Assembly (NCBI GenBank): GCA_963781025.1
Contig: CAWADU010000003.1
Span: 2,046,001-2,110,000 of the forward strand
Direction: 5' to 3'
From: Tardibacter sp963781025
Lineage (GTDB): Bacteria; Pseudomonadota; Alphaproteobacteria; Sphingomonadales; Sphingomonadaceae
Length of the DNA stretch: 64,000 nucleotides
Below, piece by piece: positions 52,150 to 60,250 of the stretch (within the stretch, counting starts at the first letter, position 1; every line of letters begins with the position of its first letter). Made by a program: the position numbers and the translations under genes. Below the pieces are notes generated by a model. It was not told where the DNA came from, ran no database searches, and saw nothing but the letters and a program-made list of their open reading frames with translations.

Positions 52150-52256
52150 TTGGCCGTCCTGGCTGAGGGCTTAGGGGATATTGCGGACCCGTCAACGGCA
52201 AAGGGCCGTCACGCGGGACCGCCAAGGCGACACGGGCTGCCATTGCCAAGCACCAA
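52150..52256 (-). promoter_or_regulatory. Degenerate cobalamin-riboswitch-like leader
   Basis: Upstream of the TonB receptor, read on the minus strand: GGTGC, then AATGGCAGCCCGTG, then GGCGGTCCCGCGTGACGG, then CAGCCAGGACGGCC. These match in order the start, the core helix and the B12 box (AGCC-x-GGAGACC-x-GCC) of cobalamin riboswitches, but the B12 box lacks a few bases and the segment between core and box is short. It may be diverged, damaged, or a chance resemblance. Confidence 0.4.
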
Positions 52257-52303
52257 AGCCGGGCCGATAAGCGCGACGGAGATTTTCAAGGCAAGGAAGC
52301 AAA

Positions 52304-52738
52304 ATGTCGGCGTTCAAGACCCTGGACACGAGCATGCTGGTCGCGGGCCAGATCGCGCCCGGCGACATCGCCGCAGCAAAGGCGCTGGGCGTCACGACCG
52401 TGATCAACAACCGCCCGGATGGCGAGGCTCCCGACCAGCCGCTGGGAAGCGACGTCAAGGCCGCGGCCGAAGCGGCGGCCATGCGCTATGTCGCGATTCC
52501 CGTCAGCGCCGGTTTTTCGATGGAGCAGGTAGTCGCCATGCGCGATGCGCTGGCCGAGGCCGATGGCCCCGTGCTTGCCTTCTGCCGGTCGGGCACGCGG
52601 TCGACCAATCTCTGGTCCCTGGCTCGCGCGATGATGGGCGATGCGCCGGAAGACCTGGCTGAAAAGGCGGCGGCGCAGGGCTATGATCTTTCTCCGCTGA
52701 TGGGCGCACTGCGACAGCTCTCGAGCCAGGCAGGCTGA
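52304..52738 (+). CDS. DUF442/TIGR01244 family phosphatase-like protein
   Basis: 144-residue protein of the beta-lactamase-hydrolase-like family. Motif CRSGTRSTNLW at residues about 94-104 is the HC-x5-R-type phosphatase loop; the N-terminus LDTSMLVAGQIAPGDIAAAKALGVTTVINNRPDGE is typical of TIGR01244. AAGGAAGC precedes the ATG. Related domains occur fused to sulfide-metabolism enzymes (Blh). Divergent from the TonB receptor. Confidence 0.88.
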   Translation: MSAFKTLDTSMLVAGQIAPGDIAAAKALGVTTVINNRPDGEAPDQPLGSDVKAAAEAAAMRYVAIPVSAGFSMEQVVAMRDALAEADGPVLAFCRSGTRSTNLWSLARAMMGDAPEDLAEKAAAQGYDLSPLMGALRQLSSQAG

Positions 52739-52746
52739 AAACCCAT

Positions 52747-52775
52747 AAAAAAGGGCCGGAGCAATGCCCCGGCCC
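52747..52775 (-). terminator. Rho-independent terminator after amt
   Basis: Read on the minus strand: stem GGGCCGG / CCGGCCC with loop GGCATTGCT-like, then six T. It follows the amt stop by about 24 bp and ends the glnK-amt transcript. Confidence 0.85.
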
Positions 52776-52798
52776 AGTCTCTTCGCAGAGGAACCTCC

Positions 52799-54214
52799 TC
52801 AGTAGTTGTAGGCGCGTTCGCCGTGTTCGGCGAGATCCAGGCCTTCCAGCTCGAGTTCGGCACTGGGCCGGAGGCCGAGCGTCTTGTCGATGATGAAGAA
52901 GAGGATTGCCGAGCCCACGCCGGACCAGACGAGCGTCAACAGCACCGCCTTGATCTGCGTGATCACCTGGCCGGCCATGTCATAAGTGCCTGGCACCGCA
53001 GGCATAACCGAGTAGTCGAACCAGCCTTGGCCGCCGAGCGACGGAGCCGCAACGATGCCGGTGGCGATTGCGCCGACGATACCGCCGATGCAGTGCACCC
53101 CGAAAACGTCGAGCGAATCGTCATAACCGAGCTTGTTCTTCACCGTGCTGACGAAGAAGAAGCAGATCGGCGATACCGCCAGGCCGAGCAGGATGGAGGT
53201 CATCGGCGCGCCAAAGCCCGATGCGGGCGTGATCGCGACAAGACCGGCCACCGCACCCGTTGCCGCACCCAGCAGAGACGGACGACCGTGCACGAGCTGT
53301 TCGATAAGAGCCCAGGAGATCGCGGCAGCCGCGGTCGCGAGGTAGGTGTTGATGAACGCCACGGTCGTGACGCCATTGGCTTCGAGGTTGGAGCCGGCGT
53401 TGAAGCCGAACCAACCCACCCACAGCAGCGACGCGCCGATCATGGTCATGGTCAGCGAGTGCGGCGGCATCGGCTCTTTCTGGTATCCGACGCGCTTGCC
53501 GATCATGAGACAGCCGACAAGACCGGCGATGCCCGCGTTGATGTGGACCACCGTGCCGCCCGCGAAATCGAGCGCGCCCCAGCCATAGAGCAGGCCAAAA
53601 TCGCCCGGCTGCGTCGGCAGGAAGTCTGGACCGGCCCAATACCAGACCATGTGTGCGATCGGGAAATAGACCACGGTCAGCCACAGGACCACGAACAGCA
53701 TGAGCGGCAGGAACTTCACGCGCTCTGCGAATGCGCCGACGATCAGCGCCGGCGTGATGCAGGCGAAGGTCATCTGGAAGACGATATAGGCGTATTCGGG
53801 AATATAGACGCCGTTCGAGAACGTCGCGGCCAGTGTGGTCGCATCGACGCCCTTGAGGAACGCCTTCGACAAACCGCCGATGAACGGATTGCCGGCGGTG
53901 AACGCGAGGCTGTAGCCCCAGCAGACCCATACGATCGAAGCAATGCTGACGATCATCAGAACCTGCATCAGTACCGACAACATGTTCTTGGTGCGGACAA
54001 GGCCGCCGTAGAAAAGCGCGAGACCAGGAACCGACATCATCAGCACCAGTGCGGACGAAATCAGCATCCAGGTGGTGTCGCCCTTGTCGGGTACGGGTGC
54101 CGCCGGTGCCGTCGCGGCTGCCACCGCCGCATCCTGGGCCCATGCCGGCATGGCCGTAAAGGCTAGCGCGGCGAACGTTGCGGCGCCGGCCCCTATTTTA
54201 TGCAAAAGCTTCAT
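52799..54214 (-). CDS. amt: Ammonium transporter
   Basis: Trimeric ammonium channel of 471 residues. Signal-like N-terminus (FAALAFTAMPAWAQ) then an Ala/Pro linker and eleven membrane segments. Family landmarks: LALFYGGLVRTKNMLSVLMQ, FAGGTVVHINAGIAGLVGCL with the pore histidine, and VFGVHCIGGIVGAI with the second. Ends SAELELEGLDLAEHGERAYNY, the usual C-terminal tail. It follows glnK by 15 bp, so PII binding to the channel is expected. Confidence 0.97.
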   Translation of the reverse strand: MKLLHKIGAGAATFAALAFTAMPAWAQDAAVAAATAPAAPVPDKGDTTWMLISSALVLMMSVPGLALFYGGLVRTKNMLSVLMQVLMIVSIASIVWVCWGYSLAFTAGNPFIGGLSKAFLKGVDATTLAATFSNGVYIPEYAYIVFQMTFACITPALIVGAFAERVKFLPLMLFVVLWLTVVYFPIAHMVWYWAGPDFLPTQPGDFGLLYGWGALDFAGGTVVHINAGIAGLVGCLMIGKRVGYQKEPMPPHSLTMTMIGASLLWVGWFGFNAGSNLEANGVTTVAFINTYLATAAAAISWALIEQLVHGRPSLLGAATGAVAGLVAITPASGFGAPMTSILLGLAVSPICFFFVSTVKNKLGYDDSLDVFGVHCIGGIVGAIATGIVAAPSLGGQGWFDYSVMPAVPGTYDMAGQVITQIKAVLLTLVWSGVGSAILFFIIDKTLGLRPSAELELEGLDLAEHGERAYNY

Positions 54215-54229
54215 GCTTCCCCCAATTAT

Positions 54230-54568
54230 TTAGAGCGCGACATCGTTGGTTTCGCCCGTGCGGATCCGCACGGCCTGACCAACTTCAAGCACGAAGATCT
54301 TGCCGTCGCCAATCGCGCCGGTGTTTGCCGACTGCTGGATGGCTTCGACAGCCCGGTCCGCCAGATCGTCGCTGGTGACGACCTCGACCTTGATCTTGGG
54401 CACCATGTTCGTGCTGTATTCGGCGCCCCGATAGATTTCGGTTTGCCCCTTTTGCCGGCCGAAGCCCTTGACTTCGGTGACTGTCATCCCCGCCACGCCG
54501 ATCGAAGACAGCGCATCGCGCACTTCGTCCAGCTTGAACGGTTTGATGATAGCGATGATGAGTTTCAT
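54230..54568 (-). CDS. glnK: Nitrogen regulatory protein P-II (GlnK-like)
   Basis: 112-residue PII trimer subunit sensing ATP/ADP and 2-oxoglutarate. The T-loop is intact with the uridylylation tyrosine Tyr51 in YRGAEYSTNMVPK; the second signature TGAIGDGKIFVLEVGQAVRIRTGE is present. Being paired with amt identifies it as the GlnK type, regulating the channel under nitrogen limitation. A sigma-54 promoter lies upstream. Confidence 0.96.
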   Translation of the reverse strand: MKLIIAIIKPFKLDEVRDALSSIGVAGMTVTEVKGFGRQKGQTEIYRGAEYSTNMVPKIKVEVVTSDDLADRAVEAIQQSANTGAIGDGKIFVLEVGQAVRIRTGETNDVAL

Positions 54569-54602
54569 TCTGCCTCCCTCGCTGGCTTGCGGAAGGTCCT
54601 AT

Positions 54603-54618
54603 TGCATTGTTCGTGCCA
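54603..54618 (-). promoter_or_regulatory. Sigma-54 promoter of glnK-amt
   Basis: Read on the minus strand: TGGCACGAACAATGCA, matching TGGCACG-N4-TTGCA with the invariant GG and GC at the correct distance; one mismatch at the first T of the -12 box. The -12 element is about 35 bp before the glnK ATG. A 10 bp palindrome TGCAATTGCA (54682-54691), about 65 bp further upstream, may be an NtrC-type site. rpoN is in this window. Confidence 0.85.
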
Positions 54619-54714
54619 AATGGAAATTGCCGCGGCGGGCACCATTTTCAGCACGTAACTTGATGAAACGCCAACTTATTGTGCAATTGCAAAACCATGC
54701 CTAATTTTTGGGCA

Positions 54715-55521
54715 TCATTCGGTTAATGCCCGGATTGACGGCATCGCATCCTCGACGGCGTGTCTGCCGATTTCGATCAGTTCGCTGGCGCGGGTGAAAT
54801 GGCGGACATCGATATGGCCCACTGGCAACGCCAATTCGAGATCGGGCGAATTGAGCGTCAGCGATTGGCGGGCAAGTTGCGAGAGCATCAGGCCGGTGGC
54901 TGACCGCAGGACGCCGAGCGATGTCAGCGCCGGTTTGGGCTCGATCCTCAGCCCAACCGCGAGCGCACGCCGCGCATAGTCGTTCTGCAGGTTGATCGCG
55001 ATCACCGGCAGGCCCGGCGCGATCGCGCGAACGGCCTCGACCGGCACCGGCATGATCACACCCCCATCCACCAGGACGCGCCCGTCCCGGATGACCGGAT
55101 GGAAAATACCGGGCAGCGCCATCGACGCGCGAACCGCTTCGGCCACTTCCCCCTTGTTTATGACTACCGCCTCACCCGCGACCAGATCGGCGGCGACGAC
55201 CGCGCACGGGATCGACAATTGTTCGAAGCGGGCATGGCCGAGATGGCGGTCGAGCTGGCGTATGATCGACCGGCCACCCAGCATCGCGCCTTTTCGGAGA
55301 TGCGGATCGAGATAACGCAACACAGTGCGGATGGTCGCGGAGCGGGCGATATTTTCGAGCACGTCCAGCCGATCCGCCGCCTGGCACACGGCAGCGAGCG
55401 CGCCGATGGACGTGCCCGCGACTGCTCCGATCCTGACGTCATGACGGTGCAAAGCCCTGAGGACGCCGATATGCGCCCAGCCGAGCGCGGCTCCACCACC
55501 CAGCGCCAGCGCGATTGTCAT
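54715..55521 (-). CDS. Patatin-like phospholipase (RssA type)
   Basis: 268-residue patatin-fold hydrolase from ATG 55521 (MTIALALGGGAALGWAHIGVL); the frame runs on upstream without family sequence. Oxyanion hole GGGAALG, nucleophile serine in AGTSIGALAAV, catalytic aspartate in LVDGGVIMPVPVEA. Close to the RssA/YchK group of short bacterial patatins, probably a cytosolic esterase or phospholipase. A weak hairpin (ATGCC ... GGCAT, 54697-54715) follows its stop. Confidence 0.9.
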   Translation of the reverse strand: MTIALALGGGAALGWAHIGVLRALHRHDVRIGAVAGTSIGALAAVCQAADRLDVLENIARSATIRTVLRYLDPHLRKGAMLGGRSIIRQLDRHLGHARFEQLSIPCAVVAADLVAGEAVVINKGEVAEAVRASMALPGIFHPVIRDGRVLVDGGVIMPVPVEAVRAIAPGLPVIAINLQNDYARRALAVGLRIEPKPALTSLGVLRSATGLMLSQLARQSLTLNSPDLELALPVGHIDVRHFTRASELIEIGRHAVEDAMPSIRALTE

Positions 55522-55629
55522 TGCCCGTCCCTCGCCAGACGTCTTGTAAAAATCCGGTCTGATCCTGATCTTACAATCATCGTTCCGGTCGGTCGATCCG
55601 GCCGGACAACCGATGAAAGGATATGCGCC

Positions 55630-55938
55630 ATGCGTGTCTGCTTTCTCGTTCCTCTGGCGCTCTGTTGTGCGACGCCGCCTGCCCAGGCCGGGACACAGGT
55701 TGAAAATGGCGTGCGGGTGCACCGCATGACGCCGTCCGCGTCGCTCGTCCGAGACGCTTCGGATCAAGAACAGTCAGGTGCGCCGTTTTCCATCGTTCTG
55801 GACCGGACCTATGGCGCGAGGCAAAGCTGCACGAGCATGGACTGGCGCTTGTCGGTATCGCGCGATACTTGGGAATCGGCTTGCGGCAACTACGGCTATG
55901 ACCGATGGTACGATCGCTGGATAGCACGGGGATACTGA
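55630..55938 (+). CDS. Small secreted protein of unknown function
   Basis: 102 residues with a signal peptide (MRVCFLVPLALCCATPPAQAG). The mature part has two cysteines (RQSCTSMDWRLS and ESACGNYGYDRWYDRW) likely to pair in the periplasm. GAAAGGA lies eight bases before the ATG at 55630, which supports this start over the long upstream frame. It converges on tldD with a 9 bp gap. I do not recognise the family. Confidence 0.65.
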   Translation: MRVCFLVPLALCCATPPAQAGTQVENGVRVHRMTPSASLVRDASDQEQSGAPFSIVLDRTYGARQSCTSMDWRLSVSRDTWESACGNYGYDRWYDRWIARGY

Positions 55939-55947
55939 ACCGGCGGC

Positions 55948-57378
55948 TCAAGCCGCTGTGCCTCCCACCGTCAGCCCCTCGATCATCAACGTCGGCTGGC
56001 CCACGCCGGCTGGAACCGACTGGCCGCCCTTGCCGCAGATGCCGACCCCTTCGTCCAGCGCCATGTCGTTGCCGATGGCGGTCACTTTCTTCAGCACTTC
56101 GGGCCCATCGCCGATCAGCGTCGCGCCCTTGATCGGCGCGCCCAGCTTGCCGTTTTCGATCAGATAGGCCTCGGTGCACGAAAAGACGAACTTGCCGCTG
56201 GTGATGTCCACCTGTCCGCCGCCAAAACTCTTCGCGAAGATGCCGTTCCGGGCACGGGCAAGGATTTCGCCCGGCTCATCATTGCCGCCGAGCATGAAGG
56301 TGTTAGTCATGCGCGGCATCGGCGCATGAGCATAGCTTTCCCGCCGGCCGTTGCCTGTCGGCGCGACGCCCATCAGTCGGGCGTTCAGCCGATCCTGGAT
56401 ATAGCCCTTCAATATGCCGTCCTCGATCAGCACATTGCGCTGCGTCGGCGTGCCTTCGTCATCGATGGTGAGCGATCCCCGCCTGCCGTCCATCGACCCG
56501 TCATCGACCACCGTCACGCCCCGCGCCGCGACGCGCTGGCCGATCAGCCCTGAAAAGGCCGATGTCCCCTTGCGGTTGAAATCGCCTTCCAGCCCATGGC
56601 CGACCGCCTCGTGCAGAAGCACGCCGGGCCAGCCGGGGCCAAGCACCACGGTCATCTCTCCGGCGGGCGCGGGAACCGATTCAAGATTGACCAGCGCCTG
56701 CGCCAGGGCGATGTCGATCGCCCTGTTCCAGCTCTCGGGCTCGAACAGCCGGTCGTAGAGCCAGCGACCGCCAAGGCCGTGGAAACCGGATTCGCGCCGG
56801 CCGTTCTGTTCGGCGACGATCGAAACGTTGAGCCGCACCAGCGGGCGGATGTCACGCGCGATGAAGCCGTCGGGGCGTACGATCTCGACCACGCTCCACG
56901 ACCCCGAGAGCCCGACCGATACCTGCGCGACGCGAGGATCGCGCGCACGGGCCGCTGCGTCGATTTCCTGGCACAACGCCACCTTTCTTGCGAACGGCAC
57001 GAGGTCCAGCGGGTTTTCGTCGGTATAGAGCCGGGCGTTGGTGTGCGGCGGGGCAAGAGCGATGCTGCCGCCATGGCCCTGCGCGACGAGCTTCACCGTC
57101 TCCGCCGCACGGCGAATGGCAGCCTCGGACAATTCGTTGGCATGTGCAAAACCGGTCGTCTCGCCATTCAGGCCACGCAGGCCAAAGCCCTGCTGGGTGT
57201 CGAAGCTGGCGTTCTTCAGCCGCCCATCGTCGAAGCCGAAACTCTCCGACGCGGCATATTGCATGTAAAGCTCGCCATCGTCGCAACCGGCAAGCGCGGA
57301 TGTGACAAGCCCCCCGATCCGGGCCGGATCAAGGTCGCTGTTGCGGTAAAAGAAGCTGGAAGGATCTGCTGCGGTCAT
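55948..57378 (-). CDS. tldD: Metalloprotease TldD
   Basis: 476-residue subunit of the TldD/TldE zinc protease, which degrades unfolded peptides and matures some microcins/RiPPs. The zinc motif HE-x3-H is LLHEAVGHGLEGDFNRKG near residue 265; the C-terminal GVGICGKGGQSVPAGVGQPTLMIEGLTVGGTA is typical of TldD. No tldE in the window and no RiPP genes nearby. Confidence 0.96.
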   Translation of the reverse strand: MTAADPSSFFYRNSDLDPARIGGLVTSALAGCDDGELYMQYAASESFGFDDGRLKNASFDTQQGFGLRGLNGETTGFAHANELSEAAIRRAAETVKLVAQGHGGSIALAPPHTNARLYTDENPLDLVPFARKVALCQEIDAAARARDPRVAQVSVGLSGSWSVVEIVRPDGFIARDIRPLVRLNVSIVAEQNGRRESGFHGLGGRWLYDRLFEPESWNRAIDIALAQALVNLESVPAPAGEMTVVLGPGWPGVLLHEAVGHGLEGDFNRKGTSAFSGLIGQRVAARGVTVVDDGSMDGRRGSLTIDDEGTPTQRNVLIEDGILKGYIQDRLNARLMGVAPTGNGRRESYAHAPMPRMTNTFMLGGNDEPGEILARARNGIFAKSFGGGQVDITSGKFVFSCTEAYLIENGKLGAPIKGATLIGDGPEVLKKVTAIGNDMALDEGVGICGKGGQSVPAGVGQPTLMIEGLTVGGTAA

Positions 57379-57396
57379 GCACCAGATATAATCGGG

Positions 57397-57609
57397 TTAG
57401 TGCCCGTGTCCATCCGCCGGGCCGTCGGCCAGCACAAAACGCCGGTCGCAGTAGCCGCAATCGACATAGCCCTTTTCATCGATCTGCAGATAAACGCGCG
57501 GATGGCCAAGCGCGGCGCCCCCTGGAACACCGGCGTCCCCGTCGCAAGCGACGCGGGCGGATTCGACACGGACGGTTTCGGGCGGCGGAATTGTTTCGGC
57601 TGGCTTCAT
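57397..57609 (-). CDS. Zinc-finger domain protein (CHCC type)
   Basis: 70-residue protein with the zf-CHCC/NDUFS6-like pattern: ACDGDAGVPGGAALGHPRVYLQID then GYVDCGYCDRRFVL, i.e. C...H...C-x2-C. The mitochondrial relative is a complex I accessory subunit; in alphaproteobacteria it is a short stand-alone protein. ATG 57609 is the only start giving the family N-terminus. 18 bp upstream of tldD on the same strand and divergent from the ABC ATPase gene. Confidence 0.85.
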   Translation of the reverse strand: MKPAETIPPPETVRVESARVACDGDAGVPGGAALGHPRVYLQIDEKGYVDCGYCDRRFVLADGPADGHGH

Positions 57610-57714
57610 GGATGGCGCTGTAGCGCGATTCGGCCCGGTCGAAAAGAGTATGCGACGTCGCCTGAGTGCTACCAAGCTTGCACTGACCGACAGGGGCGCT
57701 ATCGAGTGATAGTC

Positions 57715-58641
57715 ATGAGCGAAGCAGCAATTTCGATCCAGGGCCTTGAAAAGACCTACAGTAACGGCAACCGGGCGCTGGCGGGGGTCAGTTTCGACGT
57801 CCCCCGGGGTGAGATCTTCGGGTTGCTCGGCCCCAATGGGGCGGGAAAATCCACCCTGATCAATATCCTTGCCGGCCTGGTCAACAAGACCGGCGGGTGC
57901 GCGAGCATCTGGGGTTTCGACATCGACACCCACCCGCGCAACGCGAAGGCGTCGATCGGCATCGTCCCGCAGGAAATCCTGTTCGATCCATTCTTCTCCC
58001 CGGCGGAAGTGCTTGAGATACAGGCGGGCCTCTATGGCGTGCCAAGGGACAGGCGACGGACGACAGAGCTTCTCCGCGCCGTCCATCTCGCGGACAAAGC
58101 CCAGGCCTATTCCCGCACCCTTTCAGGCGGCATGAAGCGCCGCCTGCTGGTGGCCAAGGCGATGGTGCATTCGCCACCAGTGCTCGTCCTCGACGAACCG
58201 ACCGCGGGCGTCGACATCGAACTTCGCCAGCAATTATGGACCTATGTGCGCGAACTCAACGCGGGCGGCGTCACCGTCGTCCTGACGACGCATTATCTGG
58301 AAGAAGCCGAGGAGCTTTGCGACCGGATCGCGATCATCAACCACGGCCGTCTCATCGCCAATGAGGCGACGCGCGACCTGGTCGGCATGGCGCACGAAAA
58401 GCTCGTTGTCGTCACCGTCGACCGCGACCTTGCCGAAACGCCCGCCGCTTCATGTTTCGAGAAGATCAGCATCACCGGCCCGCGCATCCTGTCGATCAGC
58501 TACGACAAGCGAAAGGTGAATGCGGGCGATGTCTTGGGCGCGTTGTCGGCGGCCGGACTCGGCATCGTCGATGTTTCAACGCAGGAAGCCGATCTGGAAG
58601 ACGTATTCCTGAACCTGACGCGAGCCCCAGCCAATGCTTGA
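57715..58641 (+). CDS. ABC transporter ATP-binding protein
   Basis: 308-residue ABC ATPase of the drug/polysaccharide-export (CcmA/NodI) type. Walker A LLGPNGAGKSTLINILAGL, Q-loop IGIVPQEILFDPFFSP, signature TLSGGMKRRLLVAKAM, Walker B VLVLDEPTAGVDIELR, H-loop LTTHYLEEAEELCDR; the C-terminal about 80 residues are a regulatory tail. Start ATG 57715 (MSEAAISIQGLEKTY); the frame is open far upstream only as antisense of tldD. No permease gene follows; nadB overlaps it by 8 bp. Confidence 0.9.
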   Translation: MSEAAISIQGLEKTYSNGNRALAGVSFDVPRGEIFGLLGPNGAGKSTLINILAGLVNKTGGCASIWGFDIDTHPRNAKASIGIVPQEILFDPFFSPAEVLEIQAGLYGVPRDRRRTTELLRAVHLADKAQAYSRTLSGGMKRRLLVAKAMVHSPPVLVLDEPTAGVDIELRQQLWTYVRELNAGGVTVVLTTHYLEEAEELCDRIAIINHGRLIANEATRDLVGMAHEKLVVVTVDRDLAETPAASCFEKISITGPRILSISYDKRKVNAGDVLGALSAAGLGIVDVSTQEADLEDVFLNLTRAPANA

Positions 58642-60250
58642 GTACTCCGCGGATGTAATCGTCATCGGGTCGGGCGCCGCAGGGCTTACCACTGCGCTGA
58701 ACCTCGCCGAAAAGGCGAAGGTCATCATACTGGCGAAGGCCGCGATTTCATCCGGCTCAACCGCCTGGGCGCAAGGCGGCATCGCCGCCGTGCTGGAGGA
58801 AAACGATACCTTCGAAAGCCATATCGAAGACACCATGATCGCGGGCGCGGGTCTCAACAACCGCGCCGCTGTCGAATTCGTCGTTGAAAACGCTCCGGCC
58901 GCGATCGAGCGGCTCGCCGAACTGGGCGTGCCCTTCAACCCCGGTGAAAGCCAATCCGAACGCTGGCATCTGACACGCGAGGGCGGCCACAGCCATCGCC
59001 GCATCGTCCATGTCGACGACGCCACCGGCTGGGCCGTGCAGGAGGCGCTGGAACGCGCCGCCGCAGCCCATCCCAATATCCGGCTGGTGCCCGACATGGT
59101 CGCGATAGACCTGATCACCGGACGCCATGCGCGCGCCGGAACCGACGACCCGCGCCGGGTGTTCGGCGTCTACGCCTGCGACCGGGAAACCGGACGGGTG
59201 CGTCGCTTCACCGGCCGCGCGACGGTGCTCGCAACCGGCGGCGCGTCCCGCGCGTATCTGTATTCGACCAACACGCGCGGATCGACCGGAGACGGCATTG
59301 CCATGGCCTGGCGCGCGGGATGCCGCGTGTCGAACATGGAATTCAACCAGTTCCATCCAACCTGTCTCTATAATCCCGAGATCAAGAATTTCCTGATCAC
59401 CGAGGCGATGCGGGGCGAAGGCGGGCTGCTGAAACGCCCGACCGACGGCAGCCGCTTCATGCCCGAGTTCGACGAGCGCGCCGAGCTTGCGCCGCGCGAC
59501 ATCGTCGCCCGCGCGATCGACCATGAAATCAAGCGGTTGGGCCTCGACTATGTTCATCTGGACATCAGCCACAAGCCGGCCGATTTCATCACCGGGCATT
59601 TCCCGACCATCTACAAGCGCCTGCTTGAGCTTGGCATCGACATCACCAAAGATCCGATCCCGGTGGTTCCGGCGGCGCATTACACCTGCGGCGGCGTGGT
59701 CATCGACCTGGCGGGTCGCACGGACCTTCCAGGCCTTTATGCGGCGGGAGAAGTCAGCCAGTCGGGGCTTCACGGCGCCAATCGCCTGGCTTCCAATTCA
59801 CTGCTCGAATGCCTCGTCTATGGGCAGGCCGCGGCGAACGACATTCTCGCGCACTGGGACGAGCTTTCGCTTCCGCCGCAAATTCGCGCATGGGACGAAA
59901 GCCGCGTCACCGATTCCGACGAGGAAGTTGTGGTGCACCACAACTGGCGCGAGATCCGCCGCTTCATGTGGGACTATGTCGGTATCGTCCGGACGACGAA
60001 AAGACTTGAGCGCGCGCTGCACCGGGTCGCGCTTCTGCGCTCGGAAGTGCAGGAATATTACAGCAACTTCAGGGTCACGCCCGATCTGATCGAACTCAGG
60101 AACCTGATCGAGGTGGCCGACCTGATCGTCCGGTGCGCGCTTGCCCGCAAGGAAAGCCGCGGGCTTCATTACACGCTCGATTATCCCGGAATGGCGGCGC
60201 AGGCAAAGGACACCGTTCTCGTGCCGCAAGGAACGTCATGGCCCGAATGA
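58634..60250 (+). CDS. nadB: L-aspartate oxidase
   Basis: FAD enzyme oxidising L-aspartate to iminoaspartate, first step of de novo NAD synthesis. 538 residues. FAD-binding VIVIGSGAAGLTTALNLAEKA, ISSGSTAWAQGGIAAVLEEN, HTREGGHSHRRIVHVDD-like HLTREGGHSHRRIVHVDDATG and the C-terminal capping NRLASNSLLECLVYGQ motif are present. nadA/nadC are not in the window. Overlaps the ABC gene by 8 bp and the DMT gene by 13 bp. Confidence 0.96.
   Translation: MLEYSADVIVIGSGAAGLTTALNLAEKAKVIILAKAAISSGSTAWAQGGIAAVLEENDTFESHIEDTMIAGAGLNNRAAVEFVVENAPAAIERLAELGVPFNPGESQSERWHLTREGGHSHRRIVHVDDATGWAVQEALERAAAAHPNIRLVPDMVAIDLITGRHARAGTDDPRRVFGVYACDRETGRVRRFTGRATVLATGGASRAYLYSTNTRGSTGDGIAMAWRAGCRVSNMEFNQFHPTCLYNPEIKNFLITEAMRGEGGLLKRPTDGSRFMPEFDERAELAPRDIVARAIDHEIKRLGLDYVHLDISHKPADFITGHFPTIYKRLLELGIDITKDPIPVVPAAHYTCGGVVIDLAGRTDLPGLYAAGEVSQSGLHGANRLASNSLLECLVYGQAAANDILAHWDELSLPPQIRAWDESRVTDSDEEVVVHHNWREIRRFMWDYVGIVRTTKRLERALHRVALLRSEVQEYYSNFRVTPDLIELRNLIEVADLIVRCALARKESRGLHYTLDYPGMAAQAKDTVLVPQGTSWPE

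Noticed and set aside
52823..54166. 447-codon plus-strand open frame
   Set aside because: Antisense of amt; composition of charged residues is the mirror of membrane helices.
56596..57714. Long 5' extension of the ABC ATPase frame
   Set aside because: Antisense of tldD and of the zinc-finger gene; the ATPase domain begins at 57715.
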